Positions 22,139-32,100 of a stretch of 64,000 nucleotides of DNA are shown here, in pieces. The DNA comes from Erwinia phyllosphaerae (GTDB taxonomy: Bacteria; Pseudomonadota; Gammaproteobacteria; Enterobacterales; Enterobacteriaceae). The DNA lies in NCBI RefSeq assembly GCF_019132875.1, contig NZ_JAHSPF010000012.1, positions 82,770 through 146,769 on the forward strand, given 5' to 3'. The position numbers were made by a program, and so were the translations under genes. Position 1 is the first letter of the stretch. Each line of letters starts with the position of its first letter. The notes under the pieces are model-generated. The model worked only from the letters and a program-made list of their open reading frames with translations, ran no database searches and was not told the origin of the DNA.

Positions 22139-22164
22139 ACGCAGCCTCCGGGCTGCGTTCTTTT
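22139..22164 (+). terminator. terminator of chb 1
   Basis: ACGCAGCC and GGCTGCGT form an 8-bp stem with a TCCG loop followed by TCTTTT. Confidence 0.85.
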
Positions 22165-22321
22165 CATATTATTGTCTACAATACTTCTGAGTTATTGAAG
22201 GTAATTAACTTTATCTGGATTTTTTATTCTGGTTAATGCTGGATAATAATTATTATTAACGCGCACCCGGCTTTTCTGTGGCTCAGGTCATAATTCTGCA
22301 CGATGGAATTGATAATGAATT

Positions 22322-22349
22322 GATAATTCTCGCTGCAAAAAATATTATC
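22322..22349. promoter_or_regulatory. candidate operator upstream of chitoporin 2
   Basis: GATAAT and ATTATC are inverted around a 16-bp core (TCTCGCTGC then A-rich), aligning with the operator-like block before chiP 1. The central TTCGCG symmetry is degraded here, so NagC affinity could differ. Confidence 0.35.
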
Positions 22350-22440
22350 ATTAGCGAATTGGATTGAGCGTTTATTATACGGTTTTAAACGGTTTTTTTA
22401 AGCGCTGGAATGCGACTCTTAAGGATAAGGGGGCTAATTA

Positions 22441-23850
22441 ATGTTAAGGACTACTTCGCAGCGTCGGGCATTATCGTTTACCTTTGCTCTTTTTTTTATA
22501 ACGGGAGAAAGTTCCTTTTTTTCGCAGGCAATAGCAGCAGGCTTTGTTAACGATGCTTCGCTCAGCGGCCAAATTTATTACTGGCAACGTCATCGGGAAC
22601 GGAAAGATCTTACACCTTCGAGTTATAAATACGGGCAATATCAGCAAAACCTTCATCATTCCACCTTTAATGGAAGCCTGGATTTTTCATCCGGCTATGC
22701 GGCTGATGTAGTAGGGCTGGACCTGGCAGCGTTTGGCGTGGCCGAGCTCTCAGGCAAAGGCCCAGCTGCCCCTAATGAAATTGGCTTTAGCGAGGCAAAA
22801 ACGCGCTGGGATGAAAAATGGAGCGGTGATAAAAACGGCAGCAGTATCTATAAAGCGGCGCTGAAACTTAAATATGCCGATTACTGGCTACGCGGCGGTT
22901 ATATACAGCCAGCAGGGCAAACATTATTAGCGCCTCACTGGGGTTTTCTTCCGGGTACTTATCGCGGCGTGGAGGCAGGAGCGGTTTACGATTTTTCTGC
23001 GGCGAGCAGGTTATCCCTTTCCTATATGTGGACAGATGAGTATAAAGCGCCCTGGTATCGCAACATGTATCAATTCCGTAAGGCAGACGGTGTAACGGGC
23101 GTAGGTTATTTGCACTCGCTCGGCGCAAAATACAGCAGAGATAAAATCGTTGTGGAAGGCGCTTTTGGTCAGGCCGCTGATTATATGGACCAGTATTTCG
23201 GCAAAGTCTCTTATGCTTTACCGCTCGCAAAAAACACATTGCAAACCAGCTGGCAGTTTTATGGCGCAAAAGATAAAGAGAGCGGCAATGCTGCCAACAT
23301 AAACGACGTTTATAGCGGTCTGGCCTGGCTGCAGGCTATTACGCTGGGCTACGCCACCGGCCCGTTTGATCTGCGTCTGGAAGGAACGTGGGTAAAAGCC
23401 GAAGGCAACCAGGGGTTCTTTCTGCAACGTATGACGCCAGGCTACGCCACCTCAAATGGTCGGCTGGACGTCTGGTGGGATTCCCGGTCGGATTTCAACG
23501 CCAACGGCGAAAAAGCCCTGTTTGCGGGCGTTATGTATGACCTGAAAAACTGGCAGTTGCCAGGCTGGGCAGTGGGCACCTCATACGCCTGGGGTTGGGA
23601 TGCCAAACCTTCCCCTGCTTATGACCAAAATCACCGTCTGAAAGAGTCCGCATGGAACCTGGATTTACTGTACACCGTGCAGCAGGGCTTCATTAAAGGC
23701 ACCTCATTCAAACTGCACTACACACGTTACGATAACCATTCCGCTATTCCCAGCTGGAGCGGCGGCTATGGCAATATTTTTCAGGATGAGCAGGACATAA
23801 AATTTATTGTTATGGCACCTTTCACACTTTTTCAGGCGGACAGGCCCTGA
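22441..23850 (+). CDS. chitoporin, OprD-family outer-membrane channel (copy 2)
   Basis: A second chitoporin of 469 residues, homologous to copy 1 throughout ([37 protein letters not shown]). The signal peptide ends near residue 31 (AIAA, then [10 protein letters not shown]). After APFTLF it carries a short extra tail, QADRP, so the terminal Phe is not the last residue; this is unusual for an outer-membrane barrel, though a Phe remains five residues before. It has a strong AAGGGGG ribosome site. It is paired with chb 2 downstream. Confidence 0.92.
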   Translation: MLRTTSQRRALSFTFALFFITGESSFFSQAIAAGFVNDASLSGQIYYWQRHRERKDLTPSSYKYGQYQQNLHHSTFNGSLDFSSGYAADVVGLDLAAFGVAELSGKGPAAPNEIGFSEAKTRWDEKWSGDKNGSSIYKAALKLKYADYWLRGGYIQPAGQTLLAPHWGFLPGTYRGVEAGAVYDFSAASRLSLSYMWTDEYKAPWYRNMYQFRKADGVTGVGYLHSLGAKYSRDKIVVEGAFGQAADYMDQYFGKVSYALPLAKNTLQTSWQFYGAKDKESGNAANINDVYSGLAWLQAITLGYATGPFDLRLEGTWVKAEGNQGFFLQRMTPGYATSNGRLDVWWDSRSDFNANGEKALFAGVMYDLKNWQLPGWAVGTSYAWGWDAKPSPAYDQNHRLKESAWNLDLLYTVQQGFIKGTSFKLHYTRYDNHSAIPSWSGGYGNIFQDEQDIKFIVMAPFTLFQADRP

Positions 23851-23989
23851 CCGATGATTTACAGAAGGTTTTTCTTCAGCGGCCCGGGCAAAAGTTTATT
23901 CGGTAGCGAAATGTGGCAAGGGTATTAAGGCATAGCCTGACAACTATCAGCAATAAATTAAACAGCTCAATTATGAACAAGGAAAACGG

Positions 23990-26644
23990 ATGAATAAGTT
24001 CAGAGTCAGTCTTGTTGCCATAGCGTTAGCCTCAACGTTGGGTAGCGCTATCGCCAGCGAAGATCAGGAAATTGTCGATCAGATTAGCCAGTTTGGCGTG
24101 AAATATAAGGTAACGGATAACCAGGCTGCGCAGCATGGTGTGAACTGCGCAGGGCTGGGGGCCGACTGGGCCTCCTGTAACCGGGCAACGATCACTTTAA
24201 CCAACCCGGGGCCGGCAATCGACAGTAAGAACTGGGCAATTTATATGTCTAACGTTCATAAAACGCTGAAGGTCGACAGCGAAGAATTCCGCATGGTGCA
24301 TATTGTCGGGGATTTAACCCGGCTGGAGCCTACGGAGAAATTCAAAGGCTTTGCGGCCGGTGAATCAGTGGTCATTCCGATTATAAATGAATACTGGCAG
24401 CTATATATCACCGACGTCATGCCTCGCTGGTACGTTACGTCGGGCGAAGCAAAGCCTAAAACTATTGCCAGTACCGATTCTGAAGATCTGACTACCTTCG
24501 TTGAGCCATTCGGCAATCAATGGAAGCGTATTCCGGATGATAAAAACGTGCTGATGGCCGCAGCGAGCCGCTTTGACAAAAACAGTGACGTGGCTCTGCT
24601 ACCCGCCACAGCCTTAAGAGGAAAAATTGTCCCTGAGCCGCTATGGGCGGAAATATTGCCGGAAGATGCCGACCTGTCAAAGGGCGTAAAACTGGACCTG
24701 AGCAGTTTACCTGCAGAAATGGAACTGGCGGTGCAGCAGCGTTTTCAGCTGTCGGGAATAAAAGTACAGGGCAGTGGTTATGAAATTTCTACGCGCGTTG
24801 ACGGTAAAGCGTTAAGCAAAGAGCTGGCAGTTTCAGGCGGCTATCTGTTAACAATCGGCCAGGATAAGGCTGAAGTCATTGGTTACGATCGCAACGGTGT
24901 GTTCTATGGCCTGCAGTCAATTCTCTCACTGCTTCCGGCCGATGGCAGTGCAAAAATCGCCACCATGAAGGTCAATGACGCCCCGCGTTTTGCTATGCGC
25001 GCCGTTTTTCTGGATGTAGCCCGCAATTTTCACAGTAAAGCCGCCGTGATGCGTATGTTAGATCAGCTGAGCGCATGGAAAATTAACACCTTCCACTTTC
25101 ATCTTAGCGATGACGAAGCATGGCGAATTGAGATCCCGGGCCTGCCGGAGCTCACGGAGGTTGGCAGTAAGCGCTGTCATGACCTCAGCGAGCAGCGTTG
25201 CCTGTTACCACAGCTGGGGTCAGGGCCGGACAGTGACAACAACGGCAGCGGCCATTTTAGCCGCCAGGACTATATCGACATTGTGAAATACGCTGCGGCT
25301 CGCGGCATTAACGTTATCCCGGAAATAGACATGCCCGCCCACGCCCGTGCCGCCGTCATTTCCATGGAGGCACGCTACAACAAACTGATAAAAGAAGGGA
25401 AAAGAGCAGAAGCTTCAAAATACCGCCTGGTTGACCCCACTGATGATTCTAATACCACCTCGGTACAGCTTTACGATCGTACCAGCTATCTGAACCCTTG
25501 TTTGTCATCTTCTCTGCGCTTCACTGATAAGGTTATCAGTGAAATTCAGGCCATGCATCGAGAAGCCGGGCAGCCGCTGCAAACCTGGCACTTTGGCGGC
25601 GACGAAGCGAAAAACATTCGCCTGGGGGCCGGTTATTCAGACATAAATAAACCCGTTGCCGGCACTGGCCTTCTTGATATGAGCAAGGAAGACAAGCCGT
25701 GGGCAAAATCGCAGGTTTGCCAGGCAATGATCAAAGACGGCAAAGTAGCGGATCTTGAACATCTGCCCAGCTACTTTGCGCTGCAGGTTAGCCAGCAGGT
25801 TAAGCAACATGGTATCGACAAAATGCAGGCATGGCAGGATGGCCTGAAAGATGCCGAAAATGCCGGCACGTTTGCGACTAAACGTGTTGCTGTTAATTTC
25901 TGGGATACGCTGTACTGGGGTGGTTTTGATTCGGCTAACGACTGGGCAAATAAAGGTTATGAGGTAATTATCTCCAGCCCTGACTACGTTTATATGGATT
26001 TTCCCTACGAGGTAAATCCACTGGAGCGCGGTTACTACTGGGGAACGCGGTTTAGCGACGAGCGTAAAATGTTTAGCTTCGCACCTGATAATCTACCGCA
26101 AAATGCCGAAACCTCTGTGGATCGCGATGGTAAAACCTTCACCGCGAAATCTGACAAAACCTGGCCTGGCGCTTATGGTCTGTCGGCCCAGCTCTGGAGC
26201 GAAACGTCACGTACCGATCGTCAAATGGAGTATATGATTTTCCCTCGCGTGGCTGCGGTGGCTGAAAGAGCCTGGCACCGCGCGGCCTGGGAGCTGGACT
26301 ATAAGGCGGGTAAAGAGTTTATCGGCGGTGTTACCCAACATGTTGATCGGCAGGTGCTGCTGGAGGACTGGCAAATGTTCGCTAATCTGCTGGGGCAGCG
26401 TGAGCTGGCAAGGCTGGATAAAGCCGGCATTCATTATCGCCTGCCGGTTCCCGGTGCACGAATTGCCGATGGTAAACTGGAAGCCAATATTGCGCTGCCG
26501 GGGTTAACCATTGAATATAGCGTGGATGAGGGGAAAAACTGGCGGCGCTACGAGGCAAATATGCAGCCAACGGTCGCTGGCAAAGTTATGGTCCGTTCTG
26601 TTAGTCCGGATGGAAAACGTTTCAGCCGTACAGAAACGCTCTGA
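23990..26644 (+). CDS. chitobiase / beta-N-acetylhexosaminidase, GH20 (copy 2)
   Basis: A second full-length chitobiase of 884 residues, same four-domain plan as copy 1. The signal peptide ends near residue 22 (SAIAS, then EDQEIVDQ) and the catalytic pair is D538-E539 in HFGGDEAKN. The GH20 core is almost colinear with copy 1, while the region around residues 215-300 is most divergent, so binding to longer chains may differ. The 139 bp after chiP 2 show no strong terminator, so the two are probably cotranscribed. A shared bidirectional terminator lies between it and fur. Confidence 0.93.
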   Translation: MNKFRVSLVAIALASTLGSAIASEDQEIVDQISQFGVKYKVTDNQAAQHGVNCAGLGADWASCNRATITLTNPGPAIDSKNWAIYMSNVHKTLKVDSEEFRMVHIVGDLTRLEPTEKFKGFAAGESVVIPIINEYWQLYITDVMPRWYVTSGEAKPKTIASTDSEDLTTFVEPFGNQWKRIPDDKNVLMAAASRFDKNSDVALLPATALRGKIVPEPLWAEILPEDADLSKGVKLDLSSLPAEMELAVQQRFQLSGIKVQGSGYEISTRVDGKALSKELAVSGGYLLTIGQDKAEVIGYDRNGVFYGLQSILSLLPADGSAKIATMKVNDAPRFAMRAVFLDVARNFHSKAAVMRMLDQLSAWKINTFHFHLSDDEAWRIEIPGLPELTEVGSKRCHDLSEQRCLLPQLGSGPDSDNNGSGHFSRQDYIDIVKYAAARGINVIPEIDMPAHARAAVISMEARYNKLIKEGKRAEASKYRLVDPTDDSNTTSVQLYDRTSYLNPCLSSSLRFTDKVISEIQAMHREAGQPLQTWHFGGDEAKNIRLGAGYSDINKPVAGTGLLDMSKEDKPWAKSQVCQAMIKDGKVADLEHLPSYFALQVSQQVKQHGIDKMQAWQDGLKDAENAGTFATKRVAVNFWDTLYWGGFDSANDWANKGYEVIISSPDYVYMDFPYEVNPLERGYYWGTRFSDERKMFSFAPDNLPQNAETSVDRDGKTFTAKSDKTWPGAYGLSAQLWSETSRTDRQMEYMIFPRVAAVAERAWHRAAWELDYKAGKEFIGGVTQHVDRQVLLEDWQMFANLLGQRELARLDKAGIHYRLPVPGARIADGKLEANIALPGLTIEYSVDEGKNWRRYEANMQPTVAGKVMVRSVSPDGKRFSRTETL

Positions 26645-26794
26645 TATGCCCGGCTCACTTATGCGTTTGGGAAAATAGCAGGGCGCATTCTTTGTATCTA
26701 AAATACGGATTTTGCCAGATTGATCGTTCAGACCGCTGGCTGGCACTTTTTGCGGATCGATTGTGCTTTTTAACAAAAAGCCTGCCCTTGGGTT

Positions 26795-26828
26795 AAAAAA
26801 AAACCGGTGAGCGATCACCGGTTTTTTT
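26795..26828. terminator. bidirectional terminator between chb 2 and fur
   Basis: ACCGGTGA-GCGA-TCACCGGT stem-loop with an A run on the left and a T run on the right; it serves both convergent genes. Confidence 0.92.
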
Positions 26829-26838
26829 GTATCAGGCA

Positions 26839-27282
26839 TTATTTATCGTGCAGCGAGTCATCTTCACGGCAGTCGCCGGTGGCGCAGTGGCCATAAAGGT
26901 AGAGGCTGTGGTTGCTCAGCTTGATACCGTGTTTGGTGGCGATATCACGCTGGCGAGATTCGATGGATTCGTCTCTGAATTCGATCACTTTGCCGCAGTC
27001 CAGGCAGATAAGGTGGTCGTGATGATGCTGCTGCGTCAGTTCGAACACGGACTTGCCGCCTTCAAAGTTGTGACGGGTAACGATCCCTGCGTCATCAAAC
27101 TGGTTCAGCACGCGGTAAACCGTGGCCAGACCAATCTCTTCGCCCATATCAATCAGGCGCTTATACAAGTCTTCCGCGCTGACGTGATGGCTCTCTGGCT
27201 CCTGAAGCACTTCCAGAATTTTTAGTCGAGGAAGCGTGACTTTCAGGCCGGCCTTCTTTAATGCGGTGTTGTTGTCAGTCAT
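26839..27282 (-). CDS. fur: ferric uptake regulator Fur
   Basis: Fe(II)-dependent global repressor of iron uptake. It is 147 residues: N-terminal winged helix (~1-82), then a dimerisation domain with the HHHDH metal cluster (86-90) and C93-x2-C96 (ICLDCGK). The C-terminus is His/Asp/Cys-bearing as in enterics. It lies downstream of fldA, and its ATG overlaps the stop of an upstream leader frame. Confidence 0.97.
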   Translation of the reverse strand: MTDNNTALKKAGLKVTLPRLKILEVLQEPESHHVSAEDLYKRLIDMGEEIGLATVYRVLNQFDDAGIVTRHNFEGGKSVFELTQQHHHDHLICLDCGKVIEFRDESIESRQRDIATKHGIKLSNHSLYLYGHCATGDCREDDSLHDK

Positions 27283-27346
27283 GCGGATATTGTCCTGTTA
27301 CTTTACTGGTCACTAAATGGCTGAAAAGCCGTGAGCATCGGTCGAC
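27275..27346 (-). CDS. possible uof-like leader frame overlapping fur start
   Basis: The frame ends ...VTGQYPHD with its TGA inside the fur ATG region (CATGACTGA), the arrangement of the E. coli uof leader through which RyhB controls fur translation. I see no in-frame ATG close to the promoter; GTG codons are the only obvious starts, so the 5' end given is nominal. It is supported by position and overlap, not by a recognised start. Confidence 0.3.
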   Translation of the reverse strand, partial: VDRCSRLFSHLVTSKVTGQYPHD

Positions 27347-27364
27347 GCAAAAGCTGAGCGTCTC

Positions 27365-27370
27365 ATTATA
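27365..27370 (-). promoter_or_regulatory. fur promoter -10
   Basis: Perfect TATAAT on the minus strand, 83 bp before the fur ATG; the -35 at 17 bp (TGGTTT) is poor, as is common for an activated promoter. Confidence 0.55.
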
Positions 27371-27604
27371 GAACTGATGCCTGGAAGAAACCACAGCAGA
27401 GATGCAAAACCATTGAGGGATGTAAGGATAAGATGTCGTTACGTCCGGAAAGCAAGCACCCATCTGTACCGGGTTAATATTCGTACATTCAACCTTTATC
27501 ATCATTATGGTGAAAAGCGTTGCGTGAACGGAGCCGTACTATTGTACCGTTTTCCAGGCAAAAGTTACAAAAAAGTAGCTATCGATGCGATAGGAAAATG
27601 CGTT

Positions 27605-27635
27605 GGCCCGCACAAAATTGCCTGTTCGGCGGGCC
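27605..27635 (-). terminator. weak terminator after fldA
   Basis: GGCCCGC and GCGGGCC form a 7-bp stem with a 17-nt loop just past the fldA stop, with only a short T stretch further on; partial read-through into fur is likely. Confidence 0.4.
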
Positions 27636-27642
27636 GGGATCA

Positions 27643-28173
27643 TCAGGCTTCGAGAATATCTTTCAGCTGAAGTTCTTCAGAAATCTGGTTTACCCACTTC
27701 TCGGTGCGCTCTTTGGTCAGTTCCGGCTGACGATCTTCATCAATGGCTAAGCCCAGGAAATGATTGTCGTCCGCCAGGCCTTTGGACGCTTCGAAGTGGT
27801 AACCTTCGGTTGGCCAGTGGCCCACGATGACCGCGCCGTTCGGTTCGATAATATCGCGGATAGTGCCCATCGCATCGCAGAAATATTCCGCGTAATCTTC
27901 CTGATCGCCACAGCCAAACAGCGCAACCAGCTTGCCGTTAAAGTCAATCTCTTCCAGCGTTGGGAAAAAGTCATCCCAGTCGCACTGCGCTTCGCCGTAG
28001 TACCAGGTTGGGATGCCCAGCAGCAAAATATCAAAGGCTTCAAGGTCTTCTTTGCTGCTTTTAGCGATATCATGAACTTCAGCCACCTCGTTACCGAGCT
28101 GCTTCTGGATCATTTTTGCAATGTTTTCCGTATTGCCCGTATCGCTGCCAAAGAAAATGCCTACGATTGCCAT
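27643..28173 (-). CDS. fldA: flavodoxin 1
   Basis: FMN electron carrier for MetH reactivation, pyruvate-formate lyase activation, radical-SAM enzymes such as IspG, BioB and MiaB. It is 176 residues with the FMN phosphate loop SDTGNTENIAK (residues 9-19) and the FMN-stacking WYYGEAQCDWDD region. It lies upstream of fur on the same strand, the conserved enteric order. Confidence 0.97.
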   Translation of the reverse strand: MAIVGIFFGSDTGNTENIAKMIQKQLGNEVAEVHDIAKSSKEDLEAFDILLLGIPTWYYGEAQCDWDDFFPTLEEIDFNGKLVALFGCGDQEDYAEYFCDAMGTIRDIIEPNGAVIVGHWPTEGYHFEASKGLADDNHFLGLAIDEDRQPELTKERTEKWVNQISEELQLKDILEA

Positions 28174-28312
28174 GACTTTAATAACCTCTTGAAACTTAAT
28201 GATATGCGGCGGCTAGCCTGATGATGTAAACGGCAATAATAGCAGACAGCCACGGGAGGATAAACGGCTAATCCTCCCACATTTGTCGCTTTGTGCTTTG
28301 CCGCTGCGCCGC

Positions 28313-28594
28313 TCAGCGCGTTGGTTTGGCTAACTGCGCCATGAGCATCTCTTCAATCAGCTCGCTGCGGCTCATGTTGCGCTGCTCGGCGAGCTGGTTC
28401 AGGGCATCAACCGCGTCACTGTTCATTTTCAGCTCTACGCGCTTCAGCCCGCGCACTTTATCACGCTTAAGCTGGTTGCGTTTATTAATACGCAGCTGCT
28501 CATCACGCGTCAGCGGATTGGTTTTGGGTCGTCCCGGGCGACGCTCGTCTGCGAACAGATCGATCGTGGTGCGGTCCGTGTTTTCTTTTGCCAT
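28313..28594 (-). CDS. ybfE: YbfE, ribbon-helix-helix-like protein
   Basis: A 93-residue basic protein close to E. coli YbfE. The N-terminal half is Arg/Lys-rich (RRPGRPKTNPLTRDEQ); the C-terminal half has a CopG/MetJ-like helix-turn-helix pattern (NMSRSELIEEML). E. coli ybfE belongs to the LexA regulon, but I see no clear LexA box here. An in-frame ATG 24 codons upstream is possible, since the chosen ATG has a poor Shine-Dalgarno. Function unknown. Confidence 0.85.
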   Translation of the reverse strand: MAKENTDRTTIDLFADERRPGRPKTNPLTRDEQLRINKRNQLKRDKVRGLKRVELKMNSDAVDALNQLAEQRNMSRSELIEEMLMAQLAKPTR

Positions 28595-28739
28595 AGAATC
28601 GTGATACTGAAGGCTGGAGTTCTGATGGATTGGGCCATTAACATCGGCGACCGCAGTCGCCGACAAATTTTAGCGCGCCATCATACCCCAGTGAAAGTCG
28701 TGTCGACAAGATTAAAGCCTTTTACCGAAACAATTGTTT

Positions 28740-29504
28740 TCACAGAGCAAAAAAGCGGCGAATGGCGCGTAAAACGGCATCGGGCTTTTCAGCATGCACC
28801 CAGTGACCCGCTCCGGCTATCACATGCGCCTTTGCCGCAGGAAACTGAGCCAGCAGCGCCTGGCGATAATCTTCCGTTATATAGGGAGAAAGCTCGCCGC
28901 GAATAAACAGCGCCGGGCCAGGCCAGGCAGGCTGCGCTTGCCAGCCAATGATTTGATCATAGCACCGCCACAGCACAGGCACATTAAAACGCCATTCGCC
29001 ATCATGAAAAGACTTCAGTAAAAACTGAATCACGCCTTCTTCGTCTATAGTTTGTCGCATCAGTGCGGCGGCTTCGCGGCGACCGGTGAGGCCCGCCTCG
29101 CTCACTGCCTTAAGCGCGGCAAAGATTCCGTCATGGTGGCGCTGCTGATAGGCAACCGGTGCAATATCAATAACAACAAGTTTTTCAATGCGTTCCGGCG
29201 CCAGCGCGGCCAGCATCATGGCGATTTTTCCGCCCATGGAGTGGCCGATAACGGAAAATTTTGCGATGCCCTGTTGGTCAAGCGATGCCAGGATGTCGTG
29301 AGCCATTGCCGGATAGTCCATCTCGTCGGCACGCGGCGAGAGGCCGTGGTTACGCACGTCAAACTGGAGAACGCGACAGGCATCTTTTAACCCACGCGCC
29401 AGCACGCCAAGGTTGTCCAGATTGCCGAAAAGACCGTGAATCAGCACGACTGGCGCGGTAAAAGTGTCCATTTGTTCAGATTGCAGGCGGTAATTCAATT
29501 TCAT
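28740..29504 (-). CDS. ybfF: esterase YbfF, alpha/beta hydrolase
   Basis: A 254-residue serine esterase, same length as E. coli YbfF. It has the oxyanion HGLFGNLDNL segment, nucleophile elbow GHSMGG (~residue 90), and C-terminal GAGHWVHAEKP with the catalytic His. Activity on acyl-CoA or short acyl esters is known for the family; the physiological substrate is not. The start MKLNYRL was preferred over an ATG 16 codons upstream because it matches the family and has TAAGAAG before it. Divergent from seqA. Confidence 0.93.
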   Translation of the reverse strand: MKLNYRLQSEQMDTFTAPVVLIHGLFGNLDNLGVLARGLKDACRVLQFDVRNHGLSPRADEMDYPAMAHDILASLDQQGIAKFSVIGHSMGGKIAMMLAALAPERIEKLVVIDIAPVAYQQRHHDGIFAALKAVSEAGLTGRREAAALMRQTIDEEGVIQFLLKSFHDGEWRFNVPVLWRCYDQIIGWQAQPAWPGPALFIRGELSPYITEDYRQALLAQFPAAKAHVIAGAGHWVHAEKPDAVLRAIRRFFAL

Positions 29505-29751
29505 GGCAAACTTCTTACAGGAGAAACGAAGGGTTAGGGTATCATAAAACATTGATTTTCTGCCGGAGCGGGCCGCCGGATCGTAAACGATCTTTTTACG
29601 GCATATTCCGACTTTTGTTCACAATCGGGGCTGGCGCTACACCCCGGCAGGATTTAACTTTATAATCCTCGTGTTAGAGCTGGTCTGTCTGCGCATGCGC
29701 AAAAACATGTCGCTAACTGGCTCTTATCAGCAATAATCGTACTGGATCAAG

Positions 29752-30300
29752 ATGAAAACTATTGAAGTCGACGAAGAACTCTACCGTTATATCGCCAGCC
29801 ACACGCAGCATATCGGTGAAAGCGCCTCTGATATTTTACGCCGGATGCTGAAATTTTCTGCCGGTCAGACGGTGGAAAAGGCGCCGGCACCCGCAGCAGC
29901 GCCTGCCGCGGTAAGCGTTGAAACGGCTGTTAAAGAGGAAGCCCGCCCGCAGGATCGCGTTCGCGCCGTGCGTGAACTGCTGCTGTCGGACGAGTATGCG
30001 GAGCAGAAGAAAGCGGTAAACCGTTTTATGCTGATCCTGTCGACTTTATACAATCTGGATCCCAAGGCATTTGCCGCCGCGACCGAGTCACTACACGGTC
30101 GTACGCGCGTCTACTTTGCAGGCAATCAGCAAACCCTGGTACAGAATGGCACCCATACCAAGCCGCAGCATATTCCGGGCACGCCGTATTGGGTGATTAC
30201 CAACACTAACACAGGTCGCAAACGCAGCATGATTGAACACATCATGTCGTCCATGCAGTTCCCGGCGGAACTGGCAGACAAAGTTTGCGGCACCCTCTAA
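29752..30300 (+). CDS. seqA: replication initiation negative regulator SeqA
   Basis: Binds hemimethylated GATC and sequesters oriC and the dnaA promoter. It is 182 residues: the N-terminal oligomerisation motif ([18 protein letters not shown]), an Ala/Pro-rich linker (~45-70), and the C-terminal DNA-binding domain with [12 protein letters not shown] and HIPGTPYWV. Presence of SeqA implies Dam methylation in this organism. A TATAAT lies at 29661-29666. It is 22 bp upstream of pgm, likely one transcript. Confidence 0.97.
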   Translation: MKTIEVDEELYRYIASHTQHIGESASDILRRMLKFSAGQTVEKAPAPAAAPAAVSVETAVKEEARPQDRVRAVRELLLSDEYAEQKKAVNRFMLILSTLYNLDPKAFAAATESLHGRTRVYFAGNQQTLVQNGTHTKPQHIPGTPYWVITNTNTGRKRSMIEHIMSSMQFPAELADKVCGTL

Positions 30301-30322
30301 TAAGCGTCAGGGAGAAGCGCCA

Positions 30323-31963
30323 ATGGCCAGTCACCCCCGTGCCGGGCAGCCAGCCCAGCAGAGCGATTTGATTAACGTTGCACAATTAACCTCGCAGTAT
30401 TATGTCCTGCAGCCGGAACCCGGCAACGCAGAGCATGCGGTAAAATTCGGCACGTCCGGCCATCGCGGCAGCGCAGGACGACACAGCTTCAACGAGACGC
30501 ATATTCTGGCCATTGCTCAGGCAATTGCGGAAGAGCGTAAAAAGAACGGCGTTACTGGACCTTGCTACGTCGGCAAAGACACGCACGCGCTGTCTGAACC
30601 GGCCATTATTTCCGTACTGGAAGTACTGGCGGCGAACGGCGTGGACGTTATTGTGCAGCAGGACAACGGCTATACGCCGACGCCCGCTATCTCTAACGCC
30701 ATTCTGGAGCACAACAAAGCGGGCGGCGCACAGGCTGACGGCATCGTTATCACGCCTTCGCATAACCCACCGGAAGATGGCGGCATTAAATATAACCCGC
30801 CAAACGGCGGCCCGGCCGATACCAACGTGACCAAAGTAGTTGAAGATCGCGCTAACCAGCTGATCAAAGACGGCCTGAAAGACGTTAAGCGCATCGCGCT
30901 GGATAAAGCCTGGGCAAGCGGCCGTTTACAGGAAAAAGATCTGATCCAGCCTTATATCGAAGGCCTGGCAGAGATCATCGATATTCCTGCTATTCAGAAA
31001 GCGGGCCTGAAAATCGGCGTCGATCCGCTCGGCGGCTCCGGCATCGCCTACTGGCAGCGCATTGCGGAATTCTACAAGCTGGATCTGACTATCGTTAACG
31101 ATTCCGTCGATCAGACTTTCCGCTTTATGCACCTGGATAAAGATGGCGTGATCCGCATGGATTGCTCTTCTGAAAGCGCGATGGCGGGCCTGCTGGCGCT
31201 GCGCGACAAGTTCGATCTGGCGTTTGCCAACGATCCGGATTATGACCGCCACGGTATCGTCACGCCGGCTGGCCTGATGAATCCAAACCACTACCTGGCC
31301 GTTGCTATCAACTACCTGTTCCAGCATCGTCCACAGTGGGGCAAAGAAGTCGCCGTCGGCAAAACGCTGGTTTCCAGCGCGATGATCGACCGCGTAGTTA
31401 ACGATATCGGCCGCAAGCTGGTTGAAGTGCCGGTTGGCTTTAAATGGTTTGTTGACGGCCTGTTCGACGGCAGCTTTGGCTTTGGCGGCGAAGAGAGCGC
31501 GGGCGCATCCTTCCTGCGTTTTGACGGCACGCCATGGTCTACCGATAAAGACGGCATCATCATGTGCCTGCTGGCTGCGGAAATCACTGCCGTAACCGGT
31601 AAAAATCCGCAGCAGCACTATGACGAGCTGGCCGAGCGCTTTGGTGCGCCTAGCTATAACCGTCTGCAGGCTTCCGCAACCTCCGCGCAGAAAGCCGCGC
31701 TGTCGAAGCTGTCGCCAGAAATGGTAAGCGCCGACACCCTGGCAGGCGATCCTATCACTGCACGTCTGACCGCTGCGCCAGGCAATGGTGCCTCTATCGG
31801 CGGCCTGAAAGTGATGACGGAAAACGGCTGGTTTGCTGCACGTCCTTCCGGTACGGAAGACGCCTACAAAATCTATTGCGAAAGCTTCCTGGGTGCCGAG
31901 CACCGCGAGAAGATTGAAAAAGAAGCGGTAGAAATTGTTAGCGAAGTGCTGAAAAACGCTTAA
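30323..31963 (+). CDS. pgm: phosphoglucomutase (alpha-D-glucose phosphate-specific)
   Basis: Interconverts glucose-1-P and glucose-6-P for glycogen, trehalose and surface-sugar synthesis. It is 546 residues as in E. coli. Phospho-serine is S146 in [11 protein letters not shown]; the metal loop is DPDYDRHG, the sugar loop GGEESAGAS, and the phosphate loop RPSGTED. The ATG ([10 protein letters not shown]) is preceded by AGGGAGAAG. Cotranscribed with seqA. Confidence 0.97.
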   Translation: MASHPRAGQPAQQSDLINVAQLTSQYYVLQPEPGNAEHAVKFGTSGHRGSAGRHSFNETHILAIAQAIAEERKKNGVTGPCYVGKDTHALSEPAIISVLEVLAANGVDVIVQQDNGYTPTPAISNAILEHNKAGGAQADGIVITPSHNPPEDGGIKYNPPNGGPADTNVTKVVEDRANQLIKDGLKDVKRIALDKAWASGRLQEKDLIQPYIEGLAEIIDIPAIQKAGLKIGVDPLGGSGIAYWQRIAEFYKLDLTIVNDSVDQTFRFMHLDKDGVIRMDCSSESAMAGLLALRDKFDLAFANDPDYDRHGIVTPAGLMNPNHYLAVAINYLFQHRPQWGKEVAVGKTLVSSAMIDRVVNDIGRKLVEVPVGFKWFVDGLFDGSFGFGGEESAGASFLRFDGTPWSTDKDGIIMCLLAAEITAVTGKNPQQHYDELAERFGAPSYNRLQASATSAQKAALSKLSPEMVSADTLAGDPITARLTAAPGNGASIGGLKVMTENGWFAARPSGTEDAYKIYCESFLGAEHREKIEKEAVEIVSEVLKNA

Positions 31964-31984
31964 TCGCGAGAGTCGACATATTAA

Positions 31985-32011
31985 GGCGCTGACTGGTCAG
32001 CGCCTTTTTTT
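31985..32011 (+). terminator. terminator of seqA-pgm
   Basis: GGCGCTGAC and GTCAGCGCC form a 9-bp stem with a 2-nt loop followed by seven Ts. Confidence 0.92.
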
Positions 32012-32100
32012 ATTATTGACTATCTTGCGATATAATAATTTCCTGACGTCCCTTAAAACGTTTTGCAAAGCCGGCTGTTTCTCTCATTAAACGATGCCGT

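Larger units (their letters stand above)
22079..22440. other. chb 1 - chiP 2 intergenic region
   Basis: A 362-bp AT-rich gap holding the chb 1 terminator and an upstream region related in sequence to that of chiP 1, with a candidate operator at 22322-22349. No coding potential was seen. It suggests the second module has its own promoter. Confidence 0.7.
27283..27642. other. fur-fldA intergenic region
   Basis: 360 bp with the fur -10 (27365-27370) and leader frame at the fur side and a weak fldA terminator hairpin at the other. The middle holds no gene that I can support. Confidence 0.6.

Noticed and set aside
28595..28740. LexA box upstream of ybfE
   Set aside because: E. coli ybfE is SOS-regulated, but no CTG-N10-CAG element of acceptable quality could be found here.
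30926..31903. 325-codon minus-strand frame opposite pgm
   Set aside because: Shadow frame; the pgm reading is full length with all motifs.
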